Translations under genes and position numbers: made by a program
Assembly (NCBI RefSeq): GCF_012396235.1
Contig: NZ_JAAXPA010000017.1
Location: 62,001 to 126,000, forward strand
DNA from: Rhodococcus opacus
Lineage (GTDB): Bacteria > Actinomycetota > Actinomycetes > Mycobacteriales > Mycobacteriaceae
Length of the DNA stretch: 64,000 bases
Reading direction: 5' to 3'
Notes under the pieces: generated by a model
The model's input: only the letters and a program-made list of their open reading frames with translations
Told to the model about the DNA's origin: nothing
Database searches by the model: none
Shown here: positions 1 through 9,016 of the stretch, piece by piece
Layout: each line of letters opens with the position of its first letter
Numbering within the stretch: position 1 is the first letter of the stretch

Positions 1-609
1 GATGAGCAGCGGGATCTCGAAACTGACACCGAAGATGATCAGCAGGTTGATGATGAACCCGAAGTATTCCGCGCCGCCGAGTGCGGTGATCTGGACGTTG
101 TCGCCGATCGTCAGCAGGAAGTGCAAGGCCTTCGCGACGACCACATAGGCGAGGACGGCGCCGGCGAGGAACAGCGCGGCGCCGGACACCACGAAGCCGA
201 TCGCGTAGCGGCGCTCCTTCGAGTAGAGGCCGGGCGTGATGAACGCCCACAGCTGGTACAGCCAGATGGGACAGGCGAGGACGATGCCTGCCGTCAGCGC
301 GACCTTGAAGCGGAGCATGAACTGCTCGAACGGTCCGGTCGCGAGGAGCCGGCACGACCCGTCGTTGCTCAGGTCGGCGCGACTCGACGCCGGCAGCGAA
401 CAGTACGGTCCGCGCAGGAGCTCACCGAGACTCTCGATCCCGAGAATCTGGTGGGAGTACCAGAAGAAGCCCACCGCGGTGGTGACCACGATGGCCAGCA
501 CCGACAGGAGCAACCGCGTGCGCAGCTCGTAGAGGTGATCGACCAACGACATGGTGCCGTCGGGATTGGTCCTCCGCTTGCTGTGGCGCGGATCGAACGG
601 AATTCGCAC
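1..609 (-). CDS. tatC: Twin-arginine translocase subunit TatC (3' end cut by window edge)
   Basis: TatC is the polytopic receptor of the Tat pathway, which exports folded proteins with twin-arginine signals; it works with TatA in the inner membrane. The visible 203 codons carry the family signature [13 protein letters not shown], the periplasmic loop, and the segments [16 protein letters not shown] and [18 protein letters not shown]. The C-terminal part lies beyond base 1. I chose the GTG at 609 because the 19 residues it adds (NPDGT before MSLVDHL) match the N-terminal extension of mycobacterial TatC; the ATG at 552 is the alternative. It follows tatA on the same strand after 71 bases that contain a strong hairpin. 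Confidence 0.95.
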   Translation of the reverse strand, partial: MRIPFDPRHSKRRTNPDGTMSLVDHLYELRTRLLLSVLAIVVTTAVGFFWYSHQILGIESLGELLRGPYCSLPASSRADLSNDGSCRLLATGPFEQFMLRFKVALTAGIVLACPIWLYQLWAFITPGLYSKERRYAIGFVVSGAALFLAGAVLAYVVVAKALHFLLTIGDNVQITALGGAEYFGFIINLLIIFGVSFEIPLLI

Positions 610-638
610 TGTTGTTCGCCCTAGTCTTGGTCAGCAGG

Positions 639-666
639 CAACCGGGGTGACGAGTCACCCCGGTTG
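639..666 (-). terminator. Perfect 12-bp hairpin between tatA and tatC
   Basis: Arms CAACCGGGGTGA and TCACCCCGGTTG are exactly complementary around a CGAG loop. The hairpin lies between the tatA stop (681) and the tatC start (609) and has no U-tract. It may be a partial terminator, an RNA-stability element that sets the TatA:TatC ratio, or a true terminator with tatC transcribed separately. Confidence 0.6.
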
Positions 667-680
667 TCAGGCGGCTCGGG

Positions 681-956
681 CTATGCCGACTTGGGCTCGG
701 TGTGCTGCGGCTGCACCGGCGCCGGAGGGGTGACCGGTGCGGTGGTGGTGTCCGCCACGGGCAGCTCGGCGGGCGCGCTCTGCTGCGCGGTGGGCGCCGG
801 CGTGCTGTTGTCGTTCTGCATCTCCTTGACCTCGCTCTTGAAAATGCGGAGCGAACGGCCGAGTCCACGAGCCGCGTCGGGCAGCTTCTTGGAACCGAAC
901 AGGATGATGACGACCAGCGCGACGATGGCCCAGTGCCAGGGGCTCATGGCTCCCAT
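681..956 (-). CDS. tatA: Twin-arginine translocase subunit TatA
   Basis: TatA is the pore-forming subunit of the Tat exporter. The 91-residue protein has the standard plan: a short N-terminus (MGAMSPWHW), one membrane helix at about residues 7-23 ([12 protein letters not shown]), the hinge [14 protein letters not shown], an amphipathic helix to about residue 46, and a flexible Pro/Thr/Ala-rich tail. The start at 956 gives the same spacing to SPWHW as in mycobacterial TatA; the ATG three codons later is possible. It lies upstream of tatC, and the pafB-pafC-reductase genes come before it on the same strand, the order seen in M. tuberculosis. Confidence 0.95.
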   Translation of the reverse strand: MGAMSPWHWAIVALVVIILFGSKKLPDAARGLGRSLRIFKSEVKEMQNDNSTPAPTAQQSAPAELPVADTTTAPVTPPAPVQPQHTEPKSA

Positions 957-1028
957 GATGAAACCTCCAAAAGATCAGGTGACCACGATGCTACCGGACA
1001 TACACGGCACCGGTCCGGTCGAAACCGG

Positions 1029-2093
1029 CTAGTTGCGCTGCCGTTTACCTGTCGGTTTCCTGGGTCCCCGCCGTGAGCGCAGATCGTCGAGCAGGGCGTC
1101 CCCGGACCAGTGCCGGTTCCCGCCCGCCTCGGCCTCGCGGATCAATTCGACCAGCCTCGCGTTCACCGGCGCGGCCGTGCCCGACGCCGCGGCCAGGCGC
1201 ACGATCTCCCCGCTGATCCAGTCCACTTCGGTGCGCCGGCCCGCTTCGAGGTCGTCCCACATCGAGGATCGTGCGTGCGGGTCGATGGCCAGCATCCGGC
1301 TGCCCGCCACCCGGAACACCCCGTCCGGGACGGTCAGCAACCGGGGAATCCACTGCGGCGGCAGCGGTGTGAGCTTGGCGACAGCGATGCCGCGGGCGGT
1401 CAGGAGAGTCAGCGCCTCCCGCTGTGCCAGGGCGACCGCGCGCCGAAACGACCGCTGCGACAACTCCTCGCGGAGCGGCAGGCCCGAGAGGGCGTTCACC
1501 GCGTTGTTCAGGTTGAGCAGCAGCTTCGCCCACTGCACCGAGCGGAAGTCCGCACGTGCGTGCAGCGGCAGCCCGGCGTCGTCGAAGACCGGCGCGAATG
1601 CGCGCACCGCCGGATGCTGCTCGATCTCGAGATCACCCTCGGAGCCCTGGTGGAAATGCCCGTCGCCGCGGTGCACCACGTTGAACGGCACCATCGCCGC
1701 GAGAACGACCTGCTCCGGCAGTGCCGCGCGCAGGGTGTCCGCATTGCCCAACCCGTTCTGCGCACTGACCACCACCGTGTCGGAACCGATCGCCGACGCC
1801 AGTGCGGCACCTGCCTCCGGTGTCCCCGCCGACTTCACCGAGACCACGACGAGATCGGCCGTGGCCGCCGACTCGGGACCGGTCGCGAAGGCGATGTCGG
1901 CGGCACCGACCCGGATGTCCGCTCCGTGCAGGTCCGTCAGCCGCAACCCGTGTTCACGGATCTCTGCCCCGACACGCTCCCGGCCGATCAGGGTCACCTC
2001 GGCGCCGGCCGCCGCGAGCCGGCCCCCGACATAGCAACCGATGCTGCCCGCGCCGAAGACGCTGATCCGCAGCGGACGCCCGTCGCAGCTCAT
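1029..2093 (-). CDS. Ketopantoate reductase family (ApbA/PanE-like) NADPH-dependent oxidoreductase
   Basis: The 354-residue protein has an N-terminal Rossmann fold with the dinucleotide motif GAGSIGCYVGGRLAAAG (about residues 14-30), the strand DLVVVSVKS, the family motif SAQNGLGN (about residues 110-117), and a C-terminal helical ApbA_C domain with KLLLNLNNAVNALSGL. Classical PanE reduces 2-dehydropantoate to pantoate in coenzyme A synthesis. Many actinobacterial paralogues have unknown substrates, so I do not assign panE. The ATG overlaps the pafC stop by four bases (ATGA), which suggests coupled translation. The C-terminus is basic (RRGPRKPTGKRQR). The next gene downstream is tatA. Confidence 0.8.
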   Translation of the reverse strand: MSCDGRPLRISVFGAGSIGCYVGGRLAAAGAEVTLIGRERVGAEIREHGLRLTDLHGADIRVGAADIAFATGPESAATADLVVVSVKSAGTPEAGAALASAIGSDTVVVSAQNGLGNADTLRAALPEQVVLAAMVPFNVVHRGDGHFHQGSEGDLEIEQHPAVRAFAPVFDDAGLPLHARADFRSVQWAKLLLNLNNAVNALSGLPLREELSQRSFRRAVALAQREALTLLTARGIAVAKLTPLPPQWIPRLLTVPDGVFRVAGSRMLAIDPHARSSMWDDLEAGRRTEVDWISGEIVRLAAASGTAAPVNARLVELIREAEAGGNRHWSGDALLDDLRSRRGPRKPTGKRQRN

Positions 2094-3070
2094 GCCTCGA
2101 CGGCGTCATAGGCGGACAGCGCCTCCACGGCCCGGCGGCGCACCTCGTCGACCAGTTCCGCAGGTTCGAGCACGGTGATTCCGGAACCGAACCCGAGCAC
2201 GAGCCGGGCCATCCACTCGAGCGCCCCGTAACTCATGCTCGCCTCGACCGAGCCGTCGGGAGCGACCGTCCGGACATCCATCGGGTAGTAGTCGAGCACC
2301 CAGACGCAGTCGGCACCGACGTGCAACCGGGCCTGGGGAAGGGACGCGTCGCCGCTGAACAATTCCAGGTTGGAATCCCGCACGAGAGCCTGCGCCGGCG
2401 GTGTGGACGGCTCGTCCAACTCGGTGGCGGCGTCGATCCGGTCGAGCCGGAACAGCCGGACCCCCTCGGCCTGCCGGCACCACGCCTGCAGGTAACTCTG
2501 ATTGTCGACCAGCACGACCCGCACCGGATCCACGGTGCGCTCGGTGACGCGGTCCCGGGACGCCGAGTAGTACGTCAGGTGGAGGGCACGCCGATGATGA
2601 AGCGCGGACCGCACCGTGGCGGCGATGGGATCTTCCGCCACGTCCTCCACCGCCTCCCGCTCCGACGTCGGCGTCACCGCCGCGCGGGCCGCCGCGGTGC
2701 CCGCGGCGTCCTCGATCTTCGCGATCGCACTGTGCGCCGCGGACGGATCGACCATGCCCGGCATCTCCACCAGCGAACGCAGGGCAATCAGCAGGGCTGT
2801 CGCCTCGGTGGACGTCAACCGCAGCGGGCGGTCGATGCCCGCCGAGAAGGTCACCTCGATGCTCTCCTCGGAGAACGAGAGGTCGATGAGGTCGCCGGGA
2901 CCGTAGCCGGGTAGGCCGCACACCCACAACTGGTTGAGGTCCGACATCAGCTGTGTGGTGGTGACGCCCAGTTCGGCGGCGGCCTCGGCCGCACTCATCC
3001 CGGGGTTCGCGATGAAGTACGGCACCAGGTTGAGGAGCCGGGACAGTCTCGACGACAGCCTGTTGCTCAC
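2090..3070 (-). CDS. pafC: PafC, WYL-domain transcriptional regulator
   Basis: PafC pairs with PafB to form the mycobacterial activator of the LexA-independent DNA-damage response. The 326-residue protein starts with a winged-helix region (RLSRLLNLVPYFIANPGMSAAEAA), then GVTTTQLMSDLNQLWVCGLPGYGPGDLIDL, a WYL-type domain (SYLQAWCRQAEGVRLFRLDRI, where the canonical WYL reads YLQ) and a C-terminal WCX domain. I chose the GTG at 3070 because it overlaps the pafB stop (GTGA) and matches the N-terminus of mycobacterial PafC; in-frame sequence upstream is only antisense to pafB. It is co-transcribed with pafB. Confidence 0.92.
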   Translation of the reverse strand: MSNRLSSRLSRLLNLVPYFIANPGMSAAEAAAELGVTTTQLMSDLNQLWVCGLPGYGPGDLIDLSFSEESIEVTFSAGIDRPLRLTSTEATALLIALRSLVEMPGMVDPSAAHSAIAKIEDAAGTAAARAAVTPTSEREAVEDVAEDPIAATVRSALHHRRALHLTYYSASRDRVTERTVDPVRVVLVDNQSYLQAWCRQAEGVRLFRLDRIDAATELDEPSTPPAQALVRDSNLELFSGDASLPQARLHVGADCVWVLDYYPMDVRTVAPDGSVEASMSYGALEWMARLVLGFGSGITVLEPAELVDEVRRRAVEALSAYDAVEA

Positions 3071-4059
3071 GACGTCCCCCCTCCCCGTGCGGCGTCCTTC
3101 AGCTTGGTCAGCACATCGTGACGCAGTTCGGGTGGATCGAGGACCAGGGCGTCCGCCCCGTGGCCCGCGACCAGCCGCGCGATCCAGTCCCGGGAGCGGA
3201 CCGGAATCCCGAGCACGGTGCCGCTGCGCTCGTTCACCCGCTTCTCCTCCGCCGTGGTCGCCAGTCGGCGCAGTTCCTGGGCACGGCCCTCCGCCACCCA
3301 CACGGTGGCGGTCCCCGTGACCTCACCCGAACCGGTGACCCGGTCGACGATCTCCCGGAGGTCGACGCCCGCCGGTTTGTGGACGACCCCGGACGGTCCG
3401 AACTCCGTCACGTCGTCGCCGATCCGCGACAGCCGGAACGTCCGGACGGCCCCCCGGTCGACGTCGTGACCGACGAGGTACCACCGGCCGTGCGCGGTGA
3501 CGACTCCCCAGGGCTCGACGGTGCGCTGGGTGTACGGCTCGTTCAGGGCGCCGCGGTGCGGGAAATGCACGGCGCGGCCGGCATCGACCGCCGCCAGCAA
3601 CTTGCCGAGCGCCGGTTCGGACCCTCGGGTGCGGGCGGGCACCGCGGTGATCGGGGTGGCCGCCGAATCCGGATCCACCTGCACACCCGCCGCACGCAGC
3701 TTGAGCAGTGCCCCCTGAGCCGCGGACGTCAACTCCGGGGACTCCCACAGCTGGACCGCCACCGCGACCGCCGCGGACTCCTCCTGACTGAGGTCGATGT
3801 CGGGAAGCTCGTACGCGTTGCGGTTGATGCGGTAGCCCTCGACCGTCGAGAAGCGCGACGCCTGCCCGGTCTCGAGCGGAACACCGAGATCCCGGAGCTC
3901 GTTCTTGTCGCGTTCGAACATGCGGCTGAACGCCTCGTCGCTCGCGGAGTCGGCGTACCCGGCAACGCTCTCGCGAATCTTCTCGGCGGTGAGGAACTGT
4001 CTGGTGGACAACAAACAGATCACCAGGTTCATCAACCGCTCGATCTTGGAAGTCGGCAC
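3067..4059 (-). CDS. pafB: PafB, WYL-domain transcriptional regulator
   Basis: PafB is the partner of PafC in activating DNA repair genes after damage. The 330-residue protein has an N-terminal helix-turn-helix (KIERLMNLVICLLSTRQFLTAEKI), a clear WYL motif (HGRWYLVGHDVDRGAVRTFRLSRI, around residues 190-213), and a C-terminal WCX domain. It begins at a GTG and has a -10 element TAGGCT seven bases upstream, so it is probably transcribed leaderless from its own promoter although it lies only 47 bases downstream of pafA. It overlaps pafC by four bases. Confidence 0.93.
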   Translation of the reverse strand: MPTSKIERLMNLVICLLSTRQFLTAEKIRESVAGYADSASDEAFSRMFERDKNELRDLGVPLETGQASRFSTVEGYRINRNAYELPDIDLSQEESAAVAVAVQLWESPELTSAAQGALLKLRAAGVQVDPDSAATPITAVPARTRGSEPALGKLLAAVDAGRAVHFPHRGALNEPYTQRTVEPWGVVTAHGRWYLVGHDVDRGAVRTFRLSRIGDDVTEFGPSGVVHKPAGVDLREIVDRVTGSGEVTGTATVWVAEGRAQELRRLATTAEEKRVNERSGTVLGIPVRSRDWIARLVAGHGADALVLDPPELRHDVLTKLKDAARGGGTS

Positions 4060-4066
4060 GCCCGGA

Positions 4067-4072
4067 AGCCTA
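4067..4072 (-). promoter_or_regulatory. -10 element TAGGCT for pafB (leaderless)
   Basis: Read on the minus strand, TAGGCT is followed by 7 bases and then the GTG start of pafB. This is the geometry of actinobacterial leaderless promoters and recurs in this window. Confidence 0.6.
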
Positions 4073-4106
4073 GTGGGTGAGCCCGTTACGGACTCTCACA
4101 GCGCCG

Positions 4107-5465
4107 CTACATCGAGGCAATCAGCCGCTCCACCCGCTCGTCGACCGACCGGAACGGGTCCTTGCACAGCACGGTCCGCTGGGCCTGGTCGTTGAGCTTG
4201 AGGTGCACCCAGTCGACCGTGAAGTCGCGTCCGGCCTCCTGCGCCGCCGTGATGAACTCGCCGCGCAGCTTCGCCCGAGTGGTCTGCGGCGGAGTGTCCA
4301 CCGCCGCCTCGATCGTCTCGTCCTCGGTGATCCGCTTCACCAGACCCTTGCGCTGCAGCACGTCGAACACGCCGCGACCGCGTTTGATGTCGTGGTACGC
4401 CAGATCGAGCTGCGCGATCTTCGGGTCGGCCAGCTCGAAGCCGTGCCGGTCCTGATAGCGCTGGAACAGCTTGCGCTTGATCACCCAGTCGATCTCCATG
4501 TCGACCTTCGCGAAGTCCTGTGTCTCGACGGCGTCGAGCATGCGACCCCACAGGTCGACGACCTGAGTGACCTGCGGATCGGGATCCCGGTTCTGCAGGT
4601 GTTCCACCGCACGCGCGTGGTACTCCCGCTGAATGTCGAGGGCGCTGGCCTGCCGGCCGCCGGCGAGCCGCACCGGGCGGCGTCCGGTGACGTCGTGGCT
4701 GACCTCGCGGATGGCGCGGATCGGGTTGTCGAGCGCGAAGTCGCGGAACGACACCCCGGCCTCGATCATCTCGAGCACGAGCGCCGCCGTGCCCACCTTC
4801 AGCATGGTGGTGGACTCGGACATGTTCGAGTCGCCGACGATCACGTGCAGGCGGCGGTACTTCTCCGCGTCGGCGTGCGGCTCGTCACGGGTGTTGATGA
4901 TGGGCCGCGACCGCGTGGTCGCCGAGGACACGCCCTCCCAGATGTGCTCGGCGCGCTGCGACAGGCAGAACGTGGCCGCTTTCGGCGTCTGCAGGACCTT
5001 GCCCGCGCCACAGATCAGCTGCCGCGTCACCAGGAACGGGAGCAGCACGTCCGAGATCCGGGAGAATTCGCCGGCCCGGGCAACGAGGAAGTTCTCGTGA
5101 CAGCCGTACGAATTGCCTGCCGAGTCCGTGTTGTTCTTGAACAGGTAGATGTCGCCGCCGATGCCTTCCTCGGCGAGCCGCTGTTCGGCGTCGATCAACA
5201 GCTCCTCGAGAACGCGCTCCCCCGCCCGGTCGTGGTTGACCAACTGGATGAGGTTGTCGCACTCGGCTGTCGCGTATTCGGGGTGCGAGCCGACGTCCAG
5301 ATACAGGCGGGCACCGTTCCGGAGAAACACGTTGGAGCTCCGGCCCCACGACACCACCCGCCGGAACAGGTAGCGCGCAACCTCGTCCGGGCTCAGTCGC
5401 CTGTGACCATGGAAGGTGCAGGTCACACCGAACTCTGTCTCAATTCCCATGATTCGTCGCTGCAC
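4107..5465 (-). CDS. pafA: Pup-protein ligase PafA
   Basis: PafA attaches the C-terminal glutamate of Pup to substrate lysines using ATP. The 452-residue protein belongs to the carboxylate-amine ligase (glutamine-synthetase-like) fold. Visible signatures are [14 protein letters not shown] at the N-terminus, with the Mg/ATP-binding Glu and the catalytic Asp expected in the [17 protein letters not shown] segment, then [34 protein letters not shown] and the C-terminal domain ending VERLIASM. Length and sequence are almost collinear with the M. tuberculosis protein. I chose the GTG at 5465, which gives VQRRIMGIE as in mycobacteria (MQRRIMGIE). It is divergent from the PAP2-kinase gene. Confidence 0.96.
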   Translation of the reverse strand: MQRRIMGIETEFGVTCTFHGHRRLSPDEVARYLFRRVVSWGRSSNVFLRNGARLYLDVGSHPEYATAECDNLIQLVNHDRAGERVLEELLIDAEQRLAEEGIGGDIYLFKNNTDSAGNSYGCHENFLVARAGEFSRISDVLLPFLVTRQLICGAGKVLQTPKAATFCLSQRAEHIWEGVSSATTRSRPIINTRDEPHADAEKYRRLHVIVGDSNMSESTTMLKVGTAALVLEMIEAGVSFRDFALDNPIRAIREVSHDVTGRRPVRLAGGRQASALDIQREYHARAVEHLQNRDPDPQVTQVVDLWGRMLDAVETQDFAKVDMEIDWVIKRKLFQRYQDRHGFELADPKIAQLDLAYHDIKRGRGVFDVLQRKGLVKRITEDETIEAAVDTPPQTTRAKLRGEFITAAQEAGRDFTVDWVHLKLNDQAQRTVLCKDPFRSVDERVERLIASM

Positions 5466-5538
5466 ACCTCGACAGTACAACGCCGATCACCCGGCGGAGC
5501 GGAAAAACCCTCCGGCGACACCCCGCGCATACCCTGAG

Positions 5539-7005
5539 ATGGTGAACCGACACCTACGCCGAATCCACCGGGCCGACGAGATCGTCTTCGACCGCAGCGC
5601 CGATCTGAGCCCCTCCGAGCTCGACCGGGCCATGCGCTTCCTCAGCCGCGCGGCCGACAAGGGGCTCCTGTGGTGGTTCGTGGCGGCGGTCCTGGGACTG
5701 GTCGGCGGGCGCGCCCGCCGCGGTGGTGTGCGCGGACTGCTGTCCCTCATGATGGCGAGCGGTCTGGCCAACGGCATCCTCAAACCGCTGTTCCCCCGGC
5801 GGCGCCCGCCCGCCCGCGTATGGACGAACGTAATGCGCGGGGTGGCGATCCCCCGGTCCTCGTCGTTCCCGTCGGGACATGCCGCGTCGGCGGCGGCGTT
5901 CACCACGGGTGTCGCCCTGGAATCGCCCGCGACCGCTGCCGTCGTGGCCCCCCTTGCCGCCGCGGTCGCCTACTCCCGTGTGCACAACGGCGTGCACTGG
6001 CCGACCGACGTTGCCGCCGGACTGCTACTCGGCGGGGCCGTCGCGTCGGGCACCCGCCGCTGGTGGGCGGTGCGCACGGAGGAACCGGCAGAGCTGGGCC
6101 CCGCCGTCGACGCACCGGCACTTCGGGGCGGTGAAGATCTGCTCGTGGTGGTCAACCCGGAGTCCGGGCCCGACAGTGTCGATCCGAGTGAGGAGATCAC
6201 AACCGCTCTCCCCAAGGCCGACGTGCGTGCACTCGACACCGCCCGCGATTTCGCCGAACAACTCGACGCCTGGGTGACCGACAGGAAGCCGCGCGCCCTC
6301 GGAGTGTGCGGTGGAGACGGGACCGTGGTGGCCGTCGCGTCCGCTGCAGTGCGTCACGCGTTGCCGCTGGCGGTGTTCCCGGGCGGCACGCTCAATCACT
6401 TCGCGCGGGATGCCGGCGCCGCCGACATCTCGGATACGGTGAACGCCGTCGAGACCGGGCATGCGGTTCTCGTCGATCAGGCCGTCGTCCACACCGATGT
6501 CGAGGAGCCGGCGCCGTTCCTCAACACCGCCAGTCTCGGCGGCTATCCCGACGCGGTGCGACTGCGGGAGAAGTGGCAGCCGCGGTACGGAAAGTGGCCT
6601 GCGGCATGTGTGGCGATGATCCGGATTCTCTCCGCCGCAACACCGCTCGCCGTCACCATCGACGGCAGGCCCGTGAAAGTCTGGATGCTGTTCGTGGGGA
6701 ACGGTCGGTATTCCCCCGGCGATCAGGTTCCGATGTCGCGTCCCGCCATCACCGGCGGACTGCTCGACGTCCGGTACGTGCGGGCCGACCGGCGAGCGTC
6801 CCGGCCGCGGCTGCTGTTCGCTGCCGCCACCGGGACGCTCGGAAGCAGCCGGGTGTACGTGCGATCCCTCGTGCCCCGGCTCACCGTCCGCGTGGACGGC
6901 TCGCCGGTTGCACTGGCCACCGACGGTGAAGTGGTCGCCGACGCCCTGAGGTTCGACTTCCGGACGGTGCCCGAAGCGATCGCGGTGTACCGGCCTCAGT
7001 CCTGA
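5539..7005 (+). CDS. Membrane PAP2 phosphatase / diacylglycerol kinase fusion
   Basis: This 488-residue protein joins two lipid enzymes. Residues about 1-180 are a PAP2 phosphatase with membrane segments and all three motifs: [21 protein letters not shown] and [12 protein letters not shown]. From about residue 200 there is a diacylglycerol/sphingosine kinase catalytic domain with the nucleotide motif [14 protein letters not shown] and [15 protein letters not shown]. It could interconvert phosphatidate or another lipid phosphate with the free lipid; the substrate is unknown. The ATG at 5539 is the first plausible start. It splits pafA from the core-protease genes and is on the opposite strand to both. 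Its last 10 bases overlap the 3' end of prcA. Confidence 0.88.
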   Translation: MVNRHLRRIHRADEIVFDRSADLSPSELDRAMRFLSRAADKGLLWWFVAAVLGLVGGRARRGGVRGLLSLMMASGLANGILKPLFPRRRPPARVWTNVMRGVAIPRSSSFPSGHAASAAAFTTGVALESPATAAVVAPLAAAVAYSRVHNGVHWPTDVAAGLLLGGAVASGTRRWWAVRTEEPAELGPAVDAPALRGGEDLLVVVNPESGPDSVDPSEEITTALPKADVRALDTARDFAEQLDAWVTDRKPRALGVCGGDGTVVAVASAAVRHALPLAVFPGGTLNHFARDAGAADISDTVNAVETGHAVLVDQAVVHTDVEEPAPFLNTASLGGYPDAVRLREKWQPRYGKWPAACVAMIRILSAATPLAVTIDGRPVKVWMLFVGNGRYSPGDQVPMSRPAITGGLLDVRYVRADRRASRPRLLFAAATGTLGSSRVYVRSLVPRLTVRVDGSPVALATDGEVVADALRFDFRTVPEAIAVYRPQS

Positions 7006-7775
7006 GCGTCGGCCGGCTTCGTCTCGGTGTCCGGCTTCGACTCCGGAGCGGGCTCCGAGGCGGCCGCAGGCGCTGCGGGGATCAGCTGTTCGAGCGCGGA
7101 TCCGGTTATTCGCCGGAACGCGCGGCGCGGCCGGGACTGGTCGAGCACGGCCACCTCGAGGCTGGCCATGTCGACGTTCCGCTTCTCGCCTTCCCCGGCA
7201 CCGCCCTGACGCAGGGCGTTGACCGCGATGCCGACCGCCGCCTCGAGATCGAGGTCGGCACGGTACGACTCGCGCATGGCGGTCGCGATCGGCTCGGTAG
7301 TGCCACCCATCACGACGAAATGCTGTTCGTCGACGATGGATCCGTCGTAGGTGATGCGGTACAGCTGGGGCGCCTTCGGGCTGCCCACGCGTCCGACCTC
7401 CGCGACGCAGATCTCCACCTCGTACGGCTTGGGCTGCTCGGTGAAAATCGTGCCGAGGGTCTGCGCGTACGCGTTGGCCAGCGACCTGCCCGTCACGTCT
7501 CGGCGGTCGTAGGAGTAGCCGCGCATGTCGGCGTGGACGATCCCGGCGCGCCGCAGGTTCTCGAACTCGTTGTACTTGCCGACCGCTGCGAAGCCGAGTC
7601 GGTCGTACAGTTCGCTGACCTTGTGCAGCGCGGTGGAGGGATTCTCCGCGACGAACAGCACGCCGTCGCGGAACGTGAGCACCACGACGCTGCGTCCGCG
7701 GGCAATTCCCTTGCGCGCCAGTTCCGAGCGGTCCCGCATGATCTGCTCGGCGGACGCGTAATACGGCATGGTCAT
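6996..7775 (-). CDS. prcA: 20S proteasome alpha subunit PrcA
   Basis: PrcA forms the outer, gating rings of the bacterial 20S proteasome. The 259-residue protein has the alpha-type N-terminal gate sequence ([24 protein letters not shown], without the catalytic Thr), the Ntn-hydrolase fold, and an Ala/Pro/Glu-rich acidic tail ending KPADAQD. The start overlaps the prcB stop by four bases, so the two subunits are translationally coupled for 1:1 assembly. The gene ends inside the 3' end of the convergent lipid kinase gene with no room for a separate terminator. Confidence 0.97.
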   Translation of the reverse strand: MTMPYYASAEQIMRDRSELARKGIARGRSVVVLTFRDGVLFVAENPSTALHKVSELYDRLGFAAVGKYNEFENLRRAGIVHADMRGYSYDRRDVTGRSLANAYAQTLGTIFTEQPKPYEVEICVAEVGRVGSPKAPQLYRITYDGSIVDEQHFVVMGGTTEPIATAMRESYRADLDLEAAVGIAVNALRQGGAGEGEKRNVDMASLEVAVLDQSRPRRAFRRITGSALEQLIPAAPAAASEPAPESKPDTETKPADAQD

Positions 7776-8656
7776 CGCCCAGACCCCCCTTCTTCGGTGC
7801 GCTCGGCGACGATGCGCCGAGCCAACTCGGACGTCGTCTCCTCGGACACGTGCACGGCACCGGCCTGGGTGATCGTGACCGCGGTCGGGTAGATGCCGCG
7901 GGTCAGGTCGGGCCCGCCGGTGGCCGAGTCGTCGTCGGCCGCGTCGTACAGCGATTCGATGGCCGCCCGCAGGGCGGTCTCCTCGTCGCTGTCCGGCGAG
8001 TAGATCTTCTTCAGTGCCGACTTCGCGAACAACGATCCCGAACCGACCGCGTGGTATCCGGCGCGTTCCTCGTACCGGCCGCCGACGACGTCGTACGAGA
8101 CGATGCGGCCCGCCCGGGCCTCGTCGTCCGCGTCGAGGTCGTAGCCGACGAGCAGCGGGACCACTGCGAGACCCTGCATCGCCGCCCCGAGGTTGCCCCG
8201 GACCATCGACGCCAGGCGGTTGGCCTTGCCGTCGAAGGTCAGCTGAACGCCCTCGATCTTCTCGTAGTGCTCGAGTTCGACGGCGAACAGGCGGACCAGT
8301 TCGATGGCGATCCCCGCGGTGCCGGCGATACCGGCCGCCGAATATTCGTCGGTGACGTACACCTTCTCGACGTCCCGGCTGGCGATCAGGTTGCCCTGGG
8401 TCGCGCGCCGGTCGCCGGCGAGCAGGACGCCACCCTTGTAGGTGAGCGCCACGATCGTCGTTCCGTGCGGCGCGAGATCACCGCTGTCCATCCCGTCACC
8501 ACCCCGTGTCGAGTGCGAACGATGGCCGATCCGATTCTCCGGCAGCAATTCTGGTGCGTGACCACGCAGATACTCGGTGAACGAGCTCAGATTCGAACCG
8601 AAACTGAGCTTCGTGTCACCGTCGCCTGTCCGCAATGCCGGTCGATCCGCCGTCAC
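7772..8656 (-). CDS. prcB: 20S proteasome beta subunit PrcB (proprotein)
   Basis: PrcB carries the protease active sites of the inner proteasome rings. The 294-residue precursor has a 65-residue propeptide that is removed autocatalytically between Gly65 and Thr66 ([13 protein letters not shown]), leaving Thr66 as the nucleophile of a 229-residue mature subunit. Also visible are [12 protein letters not shown] (catalytic Asp and neighbouring Arg) and the lysine region of the Ntn fold. The gene lies between pup and prcA and overlaps both by four bases, so pup-prcB-prcA is one tightly coupled operon. Confidence 0.97.
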   Translation of the reverse strand: MTADRPALRTGDGDTKLSFGSNLSSFTEYLRGHAPELLPENRIGHRSHSTRGGDGMDSGDLAPHGTTIVALTYKGGVLLAGDRRATQGNLIASRDVEKVYVTDEYSAAGIAGTAGIAIELVRLFAVELEHYEKIEGVQLTFDGKANRLASMVRGNLGAAMQGLAVVPLLVGYDLDADDEARAGRIVSYDVVGGRYEERAGYHAVGSGSLFAKSALKKIYSPDSDEETALRAAIESLYDAADDDSATGGPDLTRGIYPTAVTITQAGAVHVSEETTSELARRIVAERTEEGGSGR

Positions 8657-8847
8657 TGGCCGCCCTTCTGGACATAGGCCCGGACGAAGTCTTCGGCGTT
8701 CTCCTCGAGCACGTCGTCGATCTCGTCGAGCAGGTCGTCGGTGTCCTCGGCCAGCTTTTCGCGACGTTCCTGACCCGCGGCACCGTCACCGCCGGGGGTG
8801 TCGTCCTCGTCGCCGCCACCAGTACGTTTGGTCTGCTCTTGTGCCAT
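8653..8847 (-). CDS. pup: Prokaryotic ubiquitin-like protein Pup (Gln-ended)
   Basis: Pup is the small disordered tag for proteasomal degradation. The 64-residue protein begins [12 protein letters not shown], has an acidic coiled-coil segment that binds the Arc coiled coils ([20 protein letters not shown]) and ends VQKGGQ. Because the terminal residue is Gln, Dop must deamidate it to Glu before PafA can ligate it. I chose the ATG at 8847 because it has a strong ribosome-binding site (AGGAGGT) eight bases upstream; the longer in-frame reading has no such support. It is the first gene of pup-prcB-prcA. Confidence 0.97.
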   Translation of the reverse strand: MAQEQTKRTGGGDEDDTPGGDGAAGQERREKLAEDTDDLLDEIDDVLEENAEDFVRAYVQKGGQ

Positions 8848-9016
8848 CGCAGCCGACCTCCTTGTGTGAAGGGAGCTCTTCTTCCGAGCGTCCTGTCCTG
8901 CCAAGCAGTCTGACTACATCATCCGCTCGGACCTTCACCCTACCGAGCGGCGCCGCCGCACGTGTGCCGACGCGACGGCGAGTTCGGGGCAGATCCGTCC
9001 GCGACCGGTCGACGGG

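Noticed and set aside
6025-7860. A 611-codon minus-strand frame spanning the lipid kinase and prcA
   Set aside because: It conflicts with PAP2-kinase and PrcA motifs and has a product without recognisable domains.
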